Positions 1 to 6,308 are shown, counted from the first letter of the stretch. The stretch: DNA of 18,474 bases from Pseudomonadota bacterium (GCA_023444445.1 JAEXMK010000039.1:1-18474), one strand, 5' to 3'. Notes: generated by a model from the letters alone, not told the origin. Translations and numbers: made by a program.

Positions 1-97
1 TGGTATTCCACTCGCCGCAGCCTTCGCATTTTCCCGCCCAGCGGGTGTGAACCGTGCCGCAGTTCTGGCACACGAATTGGGTCTTGGCTTTGGCCAT
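1..97 (-). CDS. radA: RadA DNA repair protein, N-terminal fragment (left copy)
   Basis: Only the first 32 codons lie in the window. They encode a protein starting [20 protein letters not shown] and continuing through a second Cys pair, CEGC, then GEWN. This four-cysteine zinc finger (CxxC near residues 10 to 13, CxxC near 24 to 27) followed by GEW is the N-terminal signature of RadA/Sms, a RecA-like ATPase helping branch migration in recombinational repair. The ATPase and Lon-like domains are outside the window. The ATG is 6 bp after the toxin stop codon, so radA is probably cotranscribed with the toxin-antitoxin pair and perhaps alr. The gene is truncated by the window edge and shows no sign of being broken. 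Confidence 0.88.
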   Translation of the reverse strand, partial: MAKAKTQFVCQNCGTVHTRWAGKCEGCGEWNT

Positions 98-127
98 CTT
101 ATGTCAGTTTTCTTCTTGTTTGAAATC
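1..127 (+). repeat. 127 bp perfect terminal inverted repeat, left copy
   Basis: Bases 1 to 127 are identical to the reverse complement of 18348 to 18474. The first mismatch is base 128 (G here, T in the complemented right copy), followed by another at base 130. The stretch covers the radA start and the last codons of the toxin gene. There is no transposon-end logic here. The length equals a common de Bruijn assembly k-mer size. Confidence 0.97.
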
Positions 128-412
128 GTCGGCGGAAATGTCTTGATGGCCATGCAGCACGCGCAGCACATACATCTTCTTGTCGTCGACGACGAAATAG
201 ATGCATCGATCACGATAGGGGAAAGCCCGCAAATTCGGCGCGAAGCCCCGAGGCACACCTGTTATCCCGTATCGCGCCAGCGAGATCATTTTGACGTTGA
301 TGTCGTCCAGAAAGCGCCTGGCAGCAACGGGATTGAATTGCGCGATATAATTATAATCGGCGAGAAGATCGTCCAGTGCCCGTGCGGTGACCACCAGACG
401 CCTTTGCTTCAT
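104..412 (-). CDS. ParE/RelE-superfamily toxin of a type II toxin-antitoxin pair (left copy)
   Basis: The 102-residue basic protein has the layout of the ParE branch of the ParE/RelE fold: an N-terminal helical hairpin (TARALDDLLADYNYIAQFNP), a central basic stretch ending in RDRCIYFVVDD, and the C-terminal strand YVLRVLHGHQD. ParE toxins poison DNA gyrase, while relatives cleave mRNA; the target here cannot be told from sequence. The ATG follows a GGGGGAA ribosome site by a few bases and lies inside the end of the antitoxin reading frame, so the two are translationally coupled. The last roughly 24 residues are nearly identical to the right-arm toxin, but the rest is only about 40 to 45% alike by eye. 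Confidence 0.8.
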   Translation of the reverse strand: MKQRRLVVTARALDDLLADYNYIAQFNPVAARRFLDDINVKMISLARYGITGVPRGFAPNLRAFPYRDRCIYFVVDDKKMYVLRVLHGHQDISADDFKQEEN

Positions 413-662
413 TCTGTTCCCCCGCGAGCTTTATGATATGTGCGGTTAAATCATCCGCCGTGGAAAACTCCATCACCCGGCCGGCTTCCACATCGTCCAG
501 CCCTTCCTGGATCAGTCGCTGAAGCTCTACGAGCTTGCCTTCATTACTGCCGAGCAGGCGCAAACCGGCGGATACCACCGCGTCCGCATCCTTGAAGATG
601 CCAGCCGCCACCTGCTCTTCGATGAACTTCTCGTCCTGCTCGCTCAAATGGATTTCGGGCAT
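351..662 (-). CDS. ParD-like ribbon-helix-helix antitoxin (left copy)
   Basis: This 103-residue protein begins MPEIHLSEQDEKFIEEQVAA and continues with a helix containing DADAVVSAGLRLL. That is the ribbon-helix-helix DNA-binding and dimerisation region of ParD-family antitoxins (about residues 1 to 45), followed by an acidic toxin-wrapping segment. The ATG at 662 is chosen because AAGGAG lies about 7 bases upstream and the right arm has the same start; an upstream in-frame ATG at 698 lacks support. The protein should neutralise the downstream toxin and repress their promoter. It is about 14 residues longer than the right copy because its frame runs 62 nt into the toxin gene, perhaps after an indel near the junction. 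Confidence 0.78.
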   Translation of the reverse strand: MPEIHLSEQDEKFIEEQVAAGIFKDADAVVSAGLRLLGSNEGKLVELQRLIQEGLDDVEAGRVMEFSTADDLTAHIIKLAGEQNEAKASGGHRTGTGRSSRRL

Positions 663-682
663 TTCGATCTCCTTTTGTTCTC

Positions 683-711
683 TTTTAGCACAGGTCACGT
701 CGGCTTTCCAA
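683..711 (-). promoter_or_regulatory. Candidate sigma70 promoter of the left toxin-antitoxin pair
   Basis: On the minus strand TTGGAA (706-711) is followed after 16 bp by GCTAAA (684-689). The same arrangement, TTGGAA-16-GCTACA, occurs before the right-arm antitoxin although neighbouring bases differ. It lies in the short gap after alr, so the pair can be transcribed apart from alr. Autoregulation by the antitoxin is expected for the family but no clear operator was recognised. Confidence 0.4.
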
Positions 712-727
712 GCGCTAAAGGCGGCAC

Positions 728-1903
728 TCAGTCGTCGGCCATCAGATATTGCCGTTCGTAACGCAAGCCAAGCCCCGTCAGCATCTCATAGCCGATGGTG
801 CCGGCCGCCCGTGCGGTCTCGTCTACCGGTACGTTGGGGCCAAAGAGCTCGATATAGTCGCCGCTGCGAATGGCATTGACAGGTACATCCGTCGCGTCGA
901 AAATGGTGAGGTCCATGGTCACTCGGCCGGCGACGGGCACTTTATGGCCGTTAACGACACCGTAGGCGCCGCCATGACCCATTTCACGCAGCGGAATGCC
1001 GGAGCCGGAAAGCGAACGCTGATATCCATCCGCATAACCCACGGAAGCAATGGCAAGCCGGCTGGCGCGCTTCAGCAGGAAGCTGCCGCCATAGCTGACG
1101 GTCTGGCCTTCACCCGCCTCGCGTATCTGGATGATCCGCGCCTCAGCCTTCGCCACAGGCCGCATCGGGTTGGCCACATCGTTGACCGCTTCGCCACCAT
1201 AAAGGGCGATACCGGGGCGGGTGAGGTCGAAATGATAATCTGAGCCGAGGAAAATCCCGGCGGATGCCGAAAGGCTTGATTCGATACCTTCGAAAGCGGC
1301 GCTAACCTTCCGGAATGATTCGAGCTGCGCCCTGTTCATCGGTGAGGAGGGTGTGTCTGCGCAGGCGAGATGTGACAGCACCAGAACGGGGTCGAAACTC
1401 GCCGGCCGTGTGACGTCATCGGCAAGGAACAGCGCGTCCTCGAACGGCAGCCCGAGCCGATTGAAACCGGTATCCACATGCAGCGCGCAGGGGTGGTCGC
1501 CCCGCTCGGCAACGGTCGCCATCCAGAAGGACAGTTGTTCTTCTGATGCCAGCACCGGCACCAGATCATTGTCGAAGACCTGCCGTTCCTGCCCCTGCCA
1601 TATGCCTGACAAGACGAAGATGCGCGCTTCGGGAGCATAGGAACGCAGCGTCGCGCCCTCGGCCACCGTCGCCACGAAGAAGTCCCGCGCGCCGGCATGG
1701 TAGAGCGTCGCGCCGCAATCCTCGATACCGAGACCATAGGCATCGGCCTTGACGACAGCCGCCGTCCGCGCGCTTCCGGACCGCTTCTTCATGTCCCGCC
1801 AATTATCGGCGAGAGCGCCGAGATCGACGGTCAGTCTCAGCGGCGCGTGCTCAAAAGCATCATTTTCGTTTTCGGGAAGGCTGTCTTCGAAGTCGTCTGT
1901 CAT
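728..1903 (-). CDS. alr: Alanine racemase (left copy)
   Basis: The enzyme interconverts L- and D-alanine in the cytoplasm using pyridoxal phosphate, supplying D-Ala for peptidoglycan. The 391-residue protein has the fold-type III Alr layout: an N-terminal TIM barrel with the PLP-binding lysine in VVKADAYGLG (K52), HVDTGFNRLG near 142 to 151, SHLACAD near 177 to 183, then the C-terminal beta domain with the second catalytic tyrosine in VSYGGSF (Y271), VGYADGYQRSL and MDLTIFD. About 20 acidic residues precede the barrel, slightly longer than usual. It is divergent from araC with 86 bp between starts. No good ribosome site is visible; an inverted repeat lies just before the ATG. Confidence 0.95.
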   Translation of the reverse strand: MTDDFEDSLPENENDAFEHAPLRLTVDLGALADNWRDMKKRSGSARTAAVVKADAYGLGIEDCGATLYHAGARDFFVATVAEGATLRSYAPEARIFVLSGIWQGQERQVFDNDLVPVLASEEQLSFWMATVAERGDHPCALHVDTGFNRLGLPFEDALFLADDVTRPASFDPVLVLSHLACADTPSSPMNRAQLESFRKVSAAFEGIESSLSASAGIFLGSDYHFDLTRPGIALYGGEAVNDVANPMRPVAKAEARIIQIREAGEGQTVSYGGSFLLKRASRLAIASVGYADGYQRSLSGSGIPLREMGHGGAYGVVNGHKVPVAGRVTMDLTIFDATDVPVNAIRSGDYIELFGPNVPVDETARAAGTIGYEMLTGLGLRYERQYLMADD

Positions 1904-1912
1904 GCCATGCGT

Positions 1913-1932
1913 CCGGTTGATTTTGGAACCGG
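1913..1932. promoter_or_regulatory. Inverted repeat next to the alr start (left copy)
   Basis: CCGGTT and AACCGG flank an 8-base spacer, ending about 9 bases before the alr ATG. The element is also present unchanged in the right arm at 16525-16544. In RNA it would form a short hairpin covering the usual ribosome-site position; in DNA it could be an operator. Its function is not known. Confidence 0.4.
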
Positions 1933-1943
1933 CCAGACCCTAG

Positions 1944-1980
1944 CACTTTTGTTCAAGACGGTAAGGATCGAATGCTCTAA
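1944..1980 (+). promoter_or_regulatory. Candidate AraC-regulator site and promoter of araC (left copy)
   Basis: CACTTTTGTTCAAGACG (1944-1960) matches the sequence CACTTTCGTTCAAGACG upstream of azlC at 15 or more of 17 positions. Its TTCAAG (1952-1957) is followed after exactly 17 bp by CTCTAA (1975-1980), a plausible -10. That would start transcription two or three bases before the araC ATG. The pattern suggests autoregulation by the AraC-family protein, with its site overlapping the -35 region. Confidence 0.5.
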
Positions 1981-1989
1981 ACTTCGCTC

Positions 1990-2847
1990 ATGCACAATGT
2001 TTCGCAGGAACAGGCCCTCGATTTCATGCCCGTTGCCACGACGGAAACCACGCGTTTCTGGCGGGACGGACGTTTTGGCGGCATGGAATGCCTCAGCGCG
2101 ACGTTTCTCACCCATGAATATTCACCGCATGCACATGACACGTTTTCCATCGGTGCAATCGAAAGCGGCTCGCAGATTTCCACCATTCAGGGCACCACCG
2201 AACAGACGGGGCCAGGGCATCTTTATCTCATCAATCCCGACGAGATTCACGACGGCGCGCCGGGTGGCGGCGGTTATCGTTACCGGATGATCTATCCCGA
2301 CACGGCACTGCTGCGCGACATCATCGAGGACGTAACGGGCAGAGCATTTCACGGCACGCCATCCTTCCCGAAGTTTCTGCCGCGCGATCCGCAGATGGCC
2401 GCCTCCTTCCAGATGGCGCACCGGCGGCTGGAAGCCAGAACCGGGGCGCTGGAGGCGGATGAGGGAATGTTTTCGGTTCTGGCAGCCCTGTTCGGTCGGC
2501 ATGGCAGCGCCATCATCCTGCCGGTCGAAACCCGCGAGAAAACGGCGGTTCATACGGCCCGGGATTATCTCACCGATAATTACGAGAGCGATATTGGCCT
2601 TGAAGAACTTGCCTCTATCGCCGGTCTCAGCCGGGCGCATCTCATCCGCGCGTTTCGCAAGGAGTTTCACATCACCCCGCACGCCTATCTGACGGATGTG
2701 CGCATCCGCAGGGCGCGTCGGCTTCTGCGTGCCGGCGAGATGCCAGCCGAGGTAGCGGCACTGTGTGGTTTTGCCGATCAGGCGCATTTTACCCGGCATT
2801 TCAAGGCGCGTACTGGCGTAACACCGGGACAATTTCGGACGGGTTGA
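1990..2847 (+). CDS. AraC-family transcriptional regulator with N-terminal cupin (left copy)
   Basis: The 285-residue protein has an AraC-type sensor cupin (about residues 25 to 165, with SPHAHDTFSIG and NPDEIHDG carrying the typical histidines). A C-terminal DNA-binding domain follows with two helix-turn-helices: one near 203 to 222 (LEELASIAGLSRAHLIRAF) and one near 252 to 272, ending in the family hallmark GFADQAHFTRHFKARTGVTP. It probably senses a small molecule, perhaps an amino acid, and activates azlCD directly downstream. The matching motifs before araC and azlC support that target. No Shine-Dalgarno sequence precedes the ATG in either arm, so a leaderless or near-leaderless message is likely. 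Confidence 0.9.
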   Translation: MHNVSQEQALDFMPVATTETTRFWRDGRFGGMECLSATFLTHEYSPHAHDTFSIGAIESGSQISTIQGTTEQTGPGHLYLINPDEIHDGAPGGGGYRYRMIYPDTALLRDIIEDVTGRAFHGTPSFPKFLPRDPQMAASFQMAHRRLEARTGALEADEGMFSVLAALFGRHGSAIILPVETREKTAVHTARDYLTDNYESDIGLEELASIAGLSRAHLIRAFRKEFHITPHAYLTDVRIRRARRLLRAGEMPAEVAALCGFADQAHFTRHFKARTGVTPGQFRTG

Positions 2848-2859
2848 CCTGCCGGACAC

Positions 2860-2914
2860 CTTTCCTTCAAGCAACGTCACTTTCGTTCAAGACGACTGTA
2901 TGTCTCACGCGTAA
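2860..2914 (+). promoter_or_regulatory. Candidate AraC-type direct-repeat operator and azlC promoter (left copy)
   Basis: CTTTCCTTCAAG (2860-2871) is repeated as CTTTCGTTCAAG (2880-2891). The start-to-start distance is 20 bp, about two helical turns, typical for the two half-sites of an AraC-family protein. The downstream TTCAAG is 17 bp from GCGTAA (2909-2914). The right arm keeps the motif, the 17 bp distance and GCGTAA although the 17 bases between have changed, which argues for a -35/-10 spacing constraint. Confidence 0.6.
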
Positions 2915-2941
2915 TCCCTCTCATTCGAAAGGGAGAATGCG

Positions 2942-3646
2942 ATGTTCATATCGGAGAAACGCGCGGAATTTATCGCGGGGCTGCGGGCCGCCGCCCCGTT
3001 GCTGGTCGCCATGGTGCCGATCGGCGTGGTGTTCGGCGCGGTCGCCATCAGCAAGGGCCTGTCGCCGCTTGAGGCCTCGTTGATGTCGCTGCTGGTCTTT
3101 GCCGGCGGCTCACAATTCGTTGCCATGGATCTATGGACCCATCCCGCAAGCTGGACAGCGCTCGGTTTTGCCGCGCTTCTCGTCAATCTGCGCCATGTAC
3201 TGATGAGCGCTTCCATCGCCGGCAAGCTGGGTGACTTCAGGGGCTGGCGGAAATTTGCGGCGATGCTGGTATTGACGGACGAATCCTGGGCTCTATCGGA
3301 ATTCCGCGTCATTGCCGGCAGGCTGACACCCGCCTTTTTCACCGGAGCCGCGCTTTCCATCTATCTCGTCTGGAACCTCGCAACGCTTGTTGGCGCGCTG
3401 CTCGGTTCGGTGGTGGGAGACATGTCGGTCATCGGTCTGGATTTTGCCTTTCCCGCCGTCTTCATCGTGCTGCTCATGGGTTTCTGGAAGGGCAGGGAAA
3501 CCGGCTTCGTGCTTCTGGCAAGCGCATCCGCTGCCTGTCTCACCCACACGCTGGTTCCGGGCGCGTGGTATATCGCCGCCGGCGCGCTAGCGGGGCTTGC
3601 CGTCGCCGCCTTCGGGCGTGAAGAACAGGTGGAGCAGCCGGCATGA
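2942..3646 (+). CDS. azlC: AzlC-family branched-chain amino-acid exporter, large subunit (left copy)
   Basis: This 234-residue inner-membrane protein has the AzlC signature: an N-terminal AAPLLVAMVPIGVVFGAVA helix, then FAGGSQFVAMDL, LLVNLRHVLMSASIA and LTDESWALSEF, followed by further hydrophobic helices. AzlC with AzlD (BrnFE in Corynebacterium) exports branched-chain amino acids and some analogues; the substrate here is inferred from the family. GGGAGA lies five bases before the ATG. The gene ends in a 4 bp ATGA overlap with azlD, typical of translational coupling. The AraC-family gene immediately upstream, on the same strand with shared motifs, is the probable regulator. Confidence 0.9.
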   Translation: MFISEKRAEFIAGLRAAAPLLVAMVPIGVVFGAVAISKGLSPLEASLMSLLVFAGGSQFVAMDLWTHPASWTALGFAALLVNLRHVLMSASIAGKLGDFRGWRKFAAMLVLTDESWALSEFRVIAGRLTPAFFTGAALSIYLVWNLATLVGALLGSVVGDMSVIGLDFAFPAVFIVLLMGFWKGRETGFVLLASASAACLTHTLVPGAWYIAAGALAGLAVAAFGREEQVEQPA

Positions 3647-3945
3647 CGCTCGACCCGAACACGCTGCTAACAATCCTCGCCATGATGGCGGCAACCGTTG
3701 CCACGCGTCTGGGTGGACTGCTGCTGGTCAGTCATTTCACCCTGACGCCGCGTCTGAAAAAGGCGCTCGGCGTGGTGCCGCCCGCCGTCCTGATGGCGGT
3801 GGTCACGCCGACGGCGCTCGCCAGCGGCCCGGCTGAAACCATCGCCTGCGCTCTGACGGCCATTGCGGCCCTGCGCTTCAGCCTATTGCCGGCAGCGGCC
3901 CTCGGCGTTGCGTCCGTGGCGCTGCTGCGCGGAATCGGATTGTAA
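3643..3945 (+). CDS. azlD: AzlD-family branched-chain amino-acid exporter, small subunit (left copy)
   Basis: The 100-residue membrane protein has three or four hydrophobic helices and the AzlD-like phrases ATRLGGLLLVSHF, LKKALGVVPPAVLMAVVTP and ALRFSLLPAAALGV. The family forms the small partner of AzlC in the exporter. It starts within the azlC stop codon (ATGA) and is the last gene before a hairpin shared with the convergent dnaB end. The length fits the family. The right-arm copy differs by only a handful of conservative changes. Confidence 0.87.
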   Translation: MTLDPNTLLTILAMMAATVATRLGGLLLVSHFTLTPRLKKALGVVPPAVLMAVVTPTALASGPAETIACALTAIAALRFSLLPAAALGVASVALLRGIGL

Positions 3946-4001
3946 GAAAATTCTGCCAAAGTCCTGAAAAGGTTCCGGACTCTGCGTTCGAAATGCAACG
4001 G

Positions 4002-4038
4002 GCGCAGCGAGGGCAAAAATACATCACCCTCGCTGTGC
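4002..4038. terminator. Hairpin between convergent azlD and dnaB (left copy)
   Basis: GCGCAGCGAGGG (4002-4013) pairs with CCCTCGCTGTGC (4027-4038) over 12 bp with one G-T pair and a 13-base A-rich loop. It lies between the two convergent stop codons. No long T-run follows on either strand, so it is a possible bidirectional terminator and not a classical one. Confidence 0.5.
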
Positions 4039-4044
4039 TCCAGA

Positions 4045-5541
4045 TCAATGTTCTTCGTACTGGGTGAAGCTCGGGTCGGCCAGATCGGCAAAGCGCGTGA
4101 ATTCGGACTGGAAGGCGAGCTTCACCGTTCCGGTCGGTCCGTGACGCTGCTTGGCGATGATGACGTCTGCCGTGCCTTTCACCTTGTCGAACAGGGCTTC
4201 CCACTCGGCATATTTGGGATCGGAAATATCGCGCGGTTCCATGTTCTTCACGTAGTATTCCTCGCGGAACACGAACAGAACCACGTCGGCGTCCTGCTCG
4301 ATGGAGCCCGATTCGCGCAGGTCGGAAAGCTGCGGGCGCTTGTCTTCGCGGTTTTCCACCGCACGGGAGAGCTGTGAGAGCGCGATGATCGGAACGTTGA
4401 GTTCCTTGCCCAGCGCTTTCAGACCCGTGGTGATCTGGGTGATTTCCTGCACGCGGTTTTCGCCGCCCTTGCCACCGCCGGTCATCAGCTGAATATAGTC
4501 CACGACAAGAACATCGAGGCCGCGCTGGCGCTTCAGGCGACGGGCGCGGGCGGAAAGCTGGGCGATGGAGATACCACCAGTCTGGTCGATGTAAAGCGGC
4601 ACTTTCTGCATCATCTGGCTGCAGGCCACGAGCTTTTCGAAATCGGACTCGGTGATGTCACCACGGCGGATTTTCGAGGAGGAGACTTCCGTCTGCTCGG
4701 AAATGATACGGGTGGCCAGCTGTTCGGACGACATTTCCAGCGAATAGAAACCGACGACGCCGCCGTTCTTTGCCTTGAAAGAGCCGTCTGGCTGCACTTC
4801 CTGCTCGTAGGAGGCGGCAATATTATAGGCGATGTTGGTGGCAAGCGAGGTCTTGCCCATACCTGGACGACCCGCAAGCACGATAAGGTCGGAACGCTGC
4901 AGGCCGCCCATGCGCCCGTCGAGCGAATGAATGCCGGTGGAAATGCCGGAAAGATTGCCGTCGCGCTCGAAGGCCGCGCCCGCCATGTCGATCGCCAGCG
5001 CCACCGCGTCGTTGAACGACTGGAAGCCGCCGTCATAACGGCCGGTTTCCGCCAGTTCGAACAGGCGTCGTTCGGTGTCTTCGATCTGCGCCTGCGGCGG
5101 CATGTCCAAGGGCGCGTCATAGGCAATGTTGACGACATCCTCGCCGATCTGGATCAGCGCGCGGCGCAGCGCCAGATCATAGATCGCCCGGCCGTAATCT
5201 TCCGCGTTGATGATCGACACGGCTTCTGCCGCCAGACGCGCGAGATACTGCGCCACCGTCAGATCGCCGATCTTGTCGTCGGCGGGCAGGAAGGTCTTGA
5301 TCGTCACCGGATTGGCGGTCTTGCCCATGCGGATGATATCGCCCGCCACCTCGAAAATCTTGCGGTGCAGCGGCTCATAGAGGTGCACGGGCTTGAGGAA
5401 GTCCGATACGCGGTAATAGGCGTCGTTATTAACGAGGATGGCGCCGAGCAGCGCCTGTTCGGCCTCGATGTTGTTGGGCGCTTCGCGGTAATGCGGTTCC
5501 GCCGGTTGCGCGGGGGTGATCTTTCTCACAGCGTCGTTCAT
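4045..5541 (-). CDS. dnaB: Replicative DNA helicase DnaB (left copy)
   Basis: DnaB is the hexameric 5'-3' helicase that unwinds DNA at the replication fork. The 498-residue protein has the N-terminal helical domain (about 20 to 125, NNIEAEQALLGAIL), a linker, and the RecA-like motor. The motor has Walker A GRPGMGKT (224-231), the catalytic Glu in YSLEMS (E269), Walker B VLVVDYIQL (D348), the sensor LSQLSR near 388 to 393 and SGSIEQDAD near 411. A roughly 16-residue insertion after Walker A (about 245 to 261) is present in both copies. The N-terminus reads ITPAQPAEPHY, three residues longer than the right copy. There is no intein. It is convergent with azlD and divergent from marR. Confidence 0.96.
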   Translation of the reverse strand: MNDAVRKITPAQPAEPHYREAPNNIEAEQALLGAILVNNDAYYRVSDFLKPVHLYEPLHRKIFEVAGDIIRMGKTANPVTIKTFLPADDKIGDLTVAQYLARLAAEAVSIINAEDYGRAIYDLALRRALIQIGEDVVNIAYDAPLDMPPQAQIEDTERRLFELAETGRYDGGFQSFNDAVALAIDMAGAAFERDGNLSGISTGIHSLDGRMGGLQRSDLIVLAGRPGMGKTSLATNIAYNIAASYEQEVQPDGSFKAKNGGVVGFYSLEMSSEQLATRIISEQTEVSSSKIRRGDITESDFEKLVACSQMMQKVPLYIDQTGGISIAQLSARARRLKRQRGLDVLVVDYIQLMTGGGKGGENRVQEITQITTGLKALGKELNVPIIALSQLSRAVENREDKRPQLSDLRESGSIEQDADVVLFVFREEYYVKNMEPRDISDPKYAEWEALFDKVKGTADVIIAKQRHGPTGTVKLAFQSEFTRFADLADPSFTQYEEH

Positions 5542-5712
5542 GGTTTGCGCGATCTCCCTTTGCCTTTGTCCTTACACCTCGGGTTTGGCTTCCTGGGGCA
5601 TGGCAGTCAATGATATTGTTGCAACACTCCGTGGCAGGCTGACGTCCACTCTGCGAAGCTTGATCACATCTTCAGTTGTCCCCAGCAATCCACAGGGGAG
5701 TGGGGACGGGCC

Positions 5713-5728
5713 GCCGGAATTTTCCGGC
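5713..5728. promoter_or_regulatory. GCCGGAA inverted repeat (left copy)
   Basis: GCCGGAA and TTCCGGC flank a 2-base spacer (TT). The right arm keeps both half-sites with AA between them. The tight spacing suits a protein-binding dyad more than an RNA hairpin. The binding factor is unknown; it lies upstream of both dnaB and the efflux operon. Confidence 0.4.
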
Positions 5729-5782
5729 AACGTGATTCGCTGCCATGAGTTTACCGCATGGCAGACCCGGCGTGAAAGAAGC

Positions 5783-5811
5783 TTGAAAATCGTCAGGCTT
5801 ACGAATAAATA
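5783..5811 (+). promoter_or_regulatory. Candidate sigma70 promoter of the marR-efflux operon (left copy)
   Basis: TTGAAA (5783-5788) and TAAATA (5806-5811) are separated by 17 bp. Both boxes and the spacing are conserved in the right arm (12656-12684). The -10 is 10 bases upstream of the candidate MarR operator. Confidence 0.6.
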
Positions 5812-5820
5812 GGCAGAAAA

Positions 5821-5838
5821 TAAGTAGTGTGCTAATTA
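5821..5838. promoter_or_regulatory. Candidate MarR operator (left copy)
   Basis: AAGTAG (5822-5827) and CTAATT (5832-5837) form an inverted repeat with 5 of 6 matching positions around TGTG. It lies between the -10 box and the marR start, where binding would block transcription. It is identical in the right arm. The assignment to this MarR protein is inferred from position and family habit. Confidence 0.5.
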
Positions 5839-5852
5839 TAAGGCTTGCTGAC

Positions 5853-6308
5853 ATGTCCCGCGAGACCGACAAGGAACAGCTTCTCGATGAAGTTTCCGCT
5901 TTCACCCGCAAACTGCGCGCGTTTTTCGATGCGCGGGTTGGGTAAAGCGGCCTGACGCTGGCGCGTGCGCGTGCGCTTTTTGCGCTTTCGCGGCGCGGCC
6001 CGCTGACGCAGACGGAACTTGCCGAGGAAATGGAAATCGAAACGCCGACGCTGGTGCGGGTGCTTGACGGTATGGAGAAACAGTATCTGATCGAGCGCCG
6101 TTCCGATGAAAACGACCGTCGGGCAAAACGCATTCACATGACGGCGGAAGGCGAAAAGACATCCGAAACGGTTCAGGCGATGGCGAAATCGCTGCGTTCG
6201 CAAATCGCTGCCGATATTTCTTCACAGGATCTGGCGATGGCATTGGACGTCATGCGCCGTCTTTCCGCTAACCTGCATCATCTCGCAACGGGGAGAGTGC
6301 AGCCATGA
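5853..6308 (+). pseudogene. MarR-family regulator interrupted by a nonsense codon (left copy)
   Basis: The frame would encode the same 151-residue MarR protein as the right arm, but codon 31 is TAA (5943-5945) where the right copy has GAA. This single G-to-T change cuts the protein before its winged helix. An internal ATG at 6030 (codon 60) could restart translation but would lack the first DNA-binding helices. The frame is otherwise clean, retains the wing residues (RRSDENDRRAKRIHMT), and still overlaps the MFS start by ATGA. Either the regulator is freshly lost, leaving the efflux operon derepressed, or this is a sequencing error. The start at 5853 is preferred over GTG 5829 because of the AAGG upstream. 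Confidence 0.8.

Larger units (their letters stand above)
5542..5852. other. Intergenic region between divergent dnaB and marR (left copy)
   Basis: These 311 bases encode no credible protein. Features shared with the right arm, in order: the dnaB ribosome site near 5553, a perfect palindrome TGTTGCAACA (5617-5626), a sequence CAATCCACA (5686-5694) resembling a DnaA box at 7 of 9 positions, the GCCGGAA hairpin (5713-5728), and the marR promoter and operator (5783-5838). No convincing dnaB promoter was resolved, though TATCAT beside the TGTTGCAACA palindrome is a candidate -10. Confidence 0.6.

Noticed and set aside
1..127. Terminal inverted repeats of a large transposon or phage
   Set aside because: The repeat lies inside radA and toxin coding sequence, with no transposase, integrase or target duplication. 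The symmetry extends through the whole window.
663..698. A 12-residue N-terminal extension of the left antitoxin
   Set aside because: The inner ATG has a strong AAGGAG site and the same start is used in the right arm; the extension would include the ribosome site and part of the promoter.
4780..4830. An intein or domain insertion in DnaB, a common intein host
   Set aside because: The extra segment after Walker A is only about 16 residues, is present in both copies, and shows no intein splice residues.
6030..6308. A separate small gene encoding a 92-residue protein
   Set aside because: It is the C-terminal part of the interrupted marR, in the same frame as the right-arm protein, and has no ribosome site of its own that I could see.
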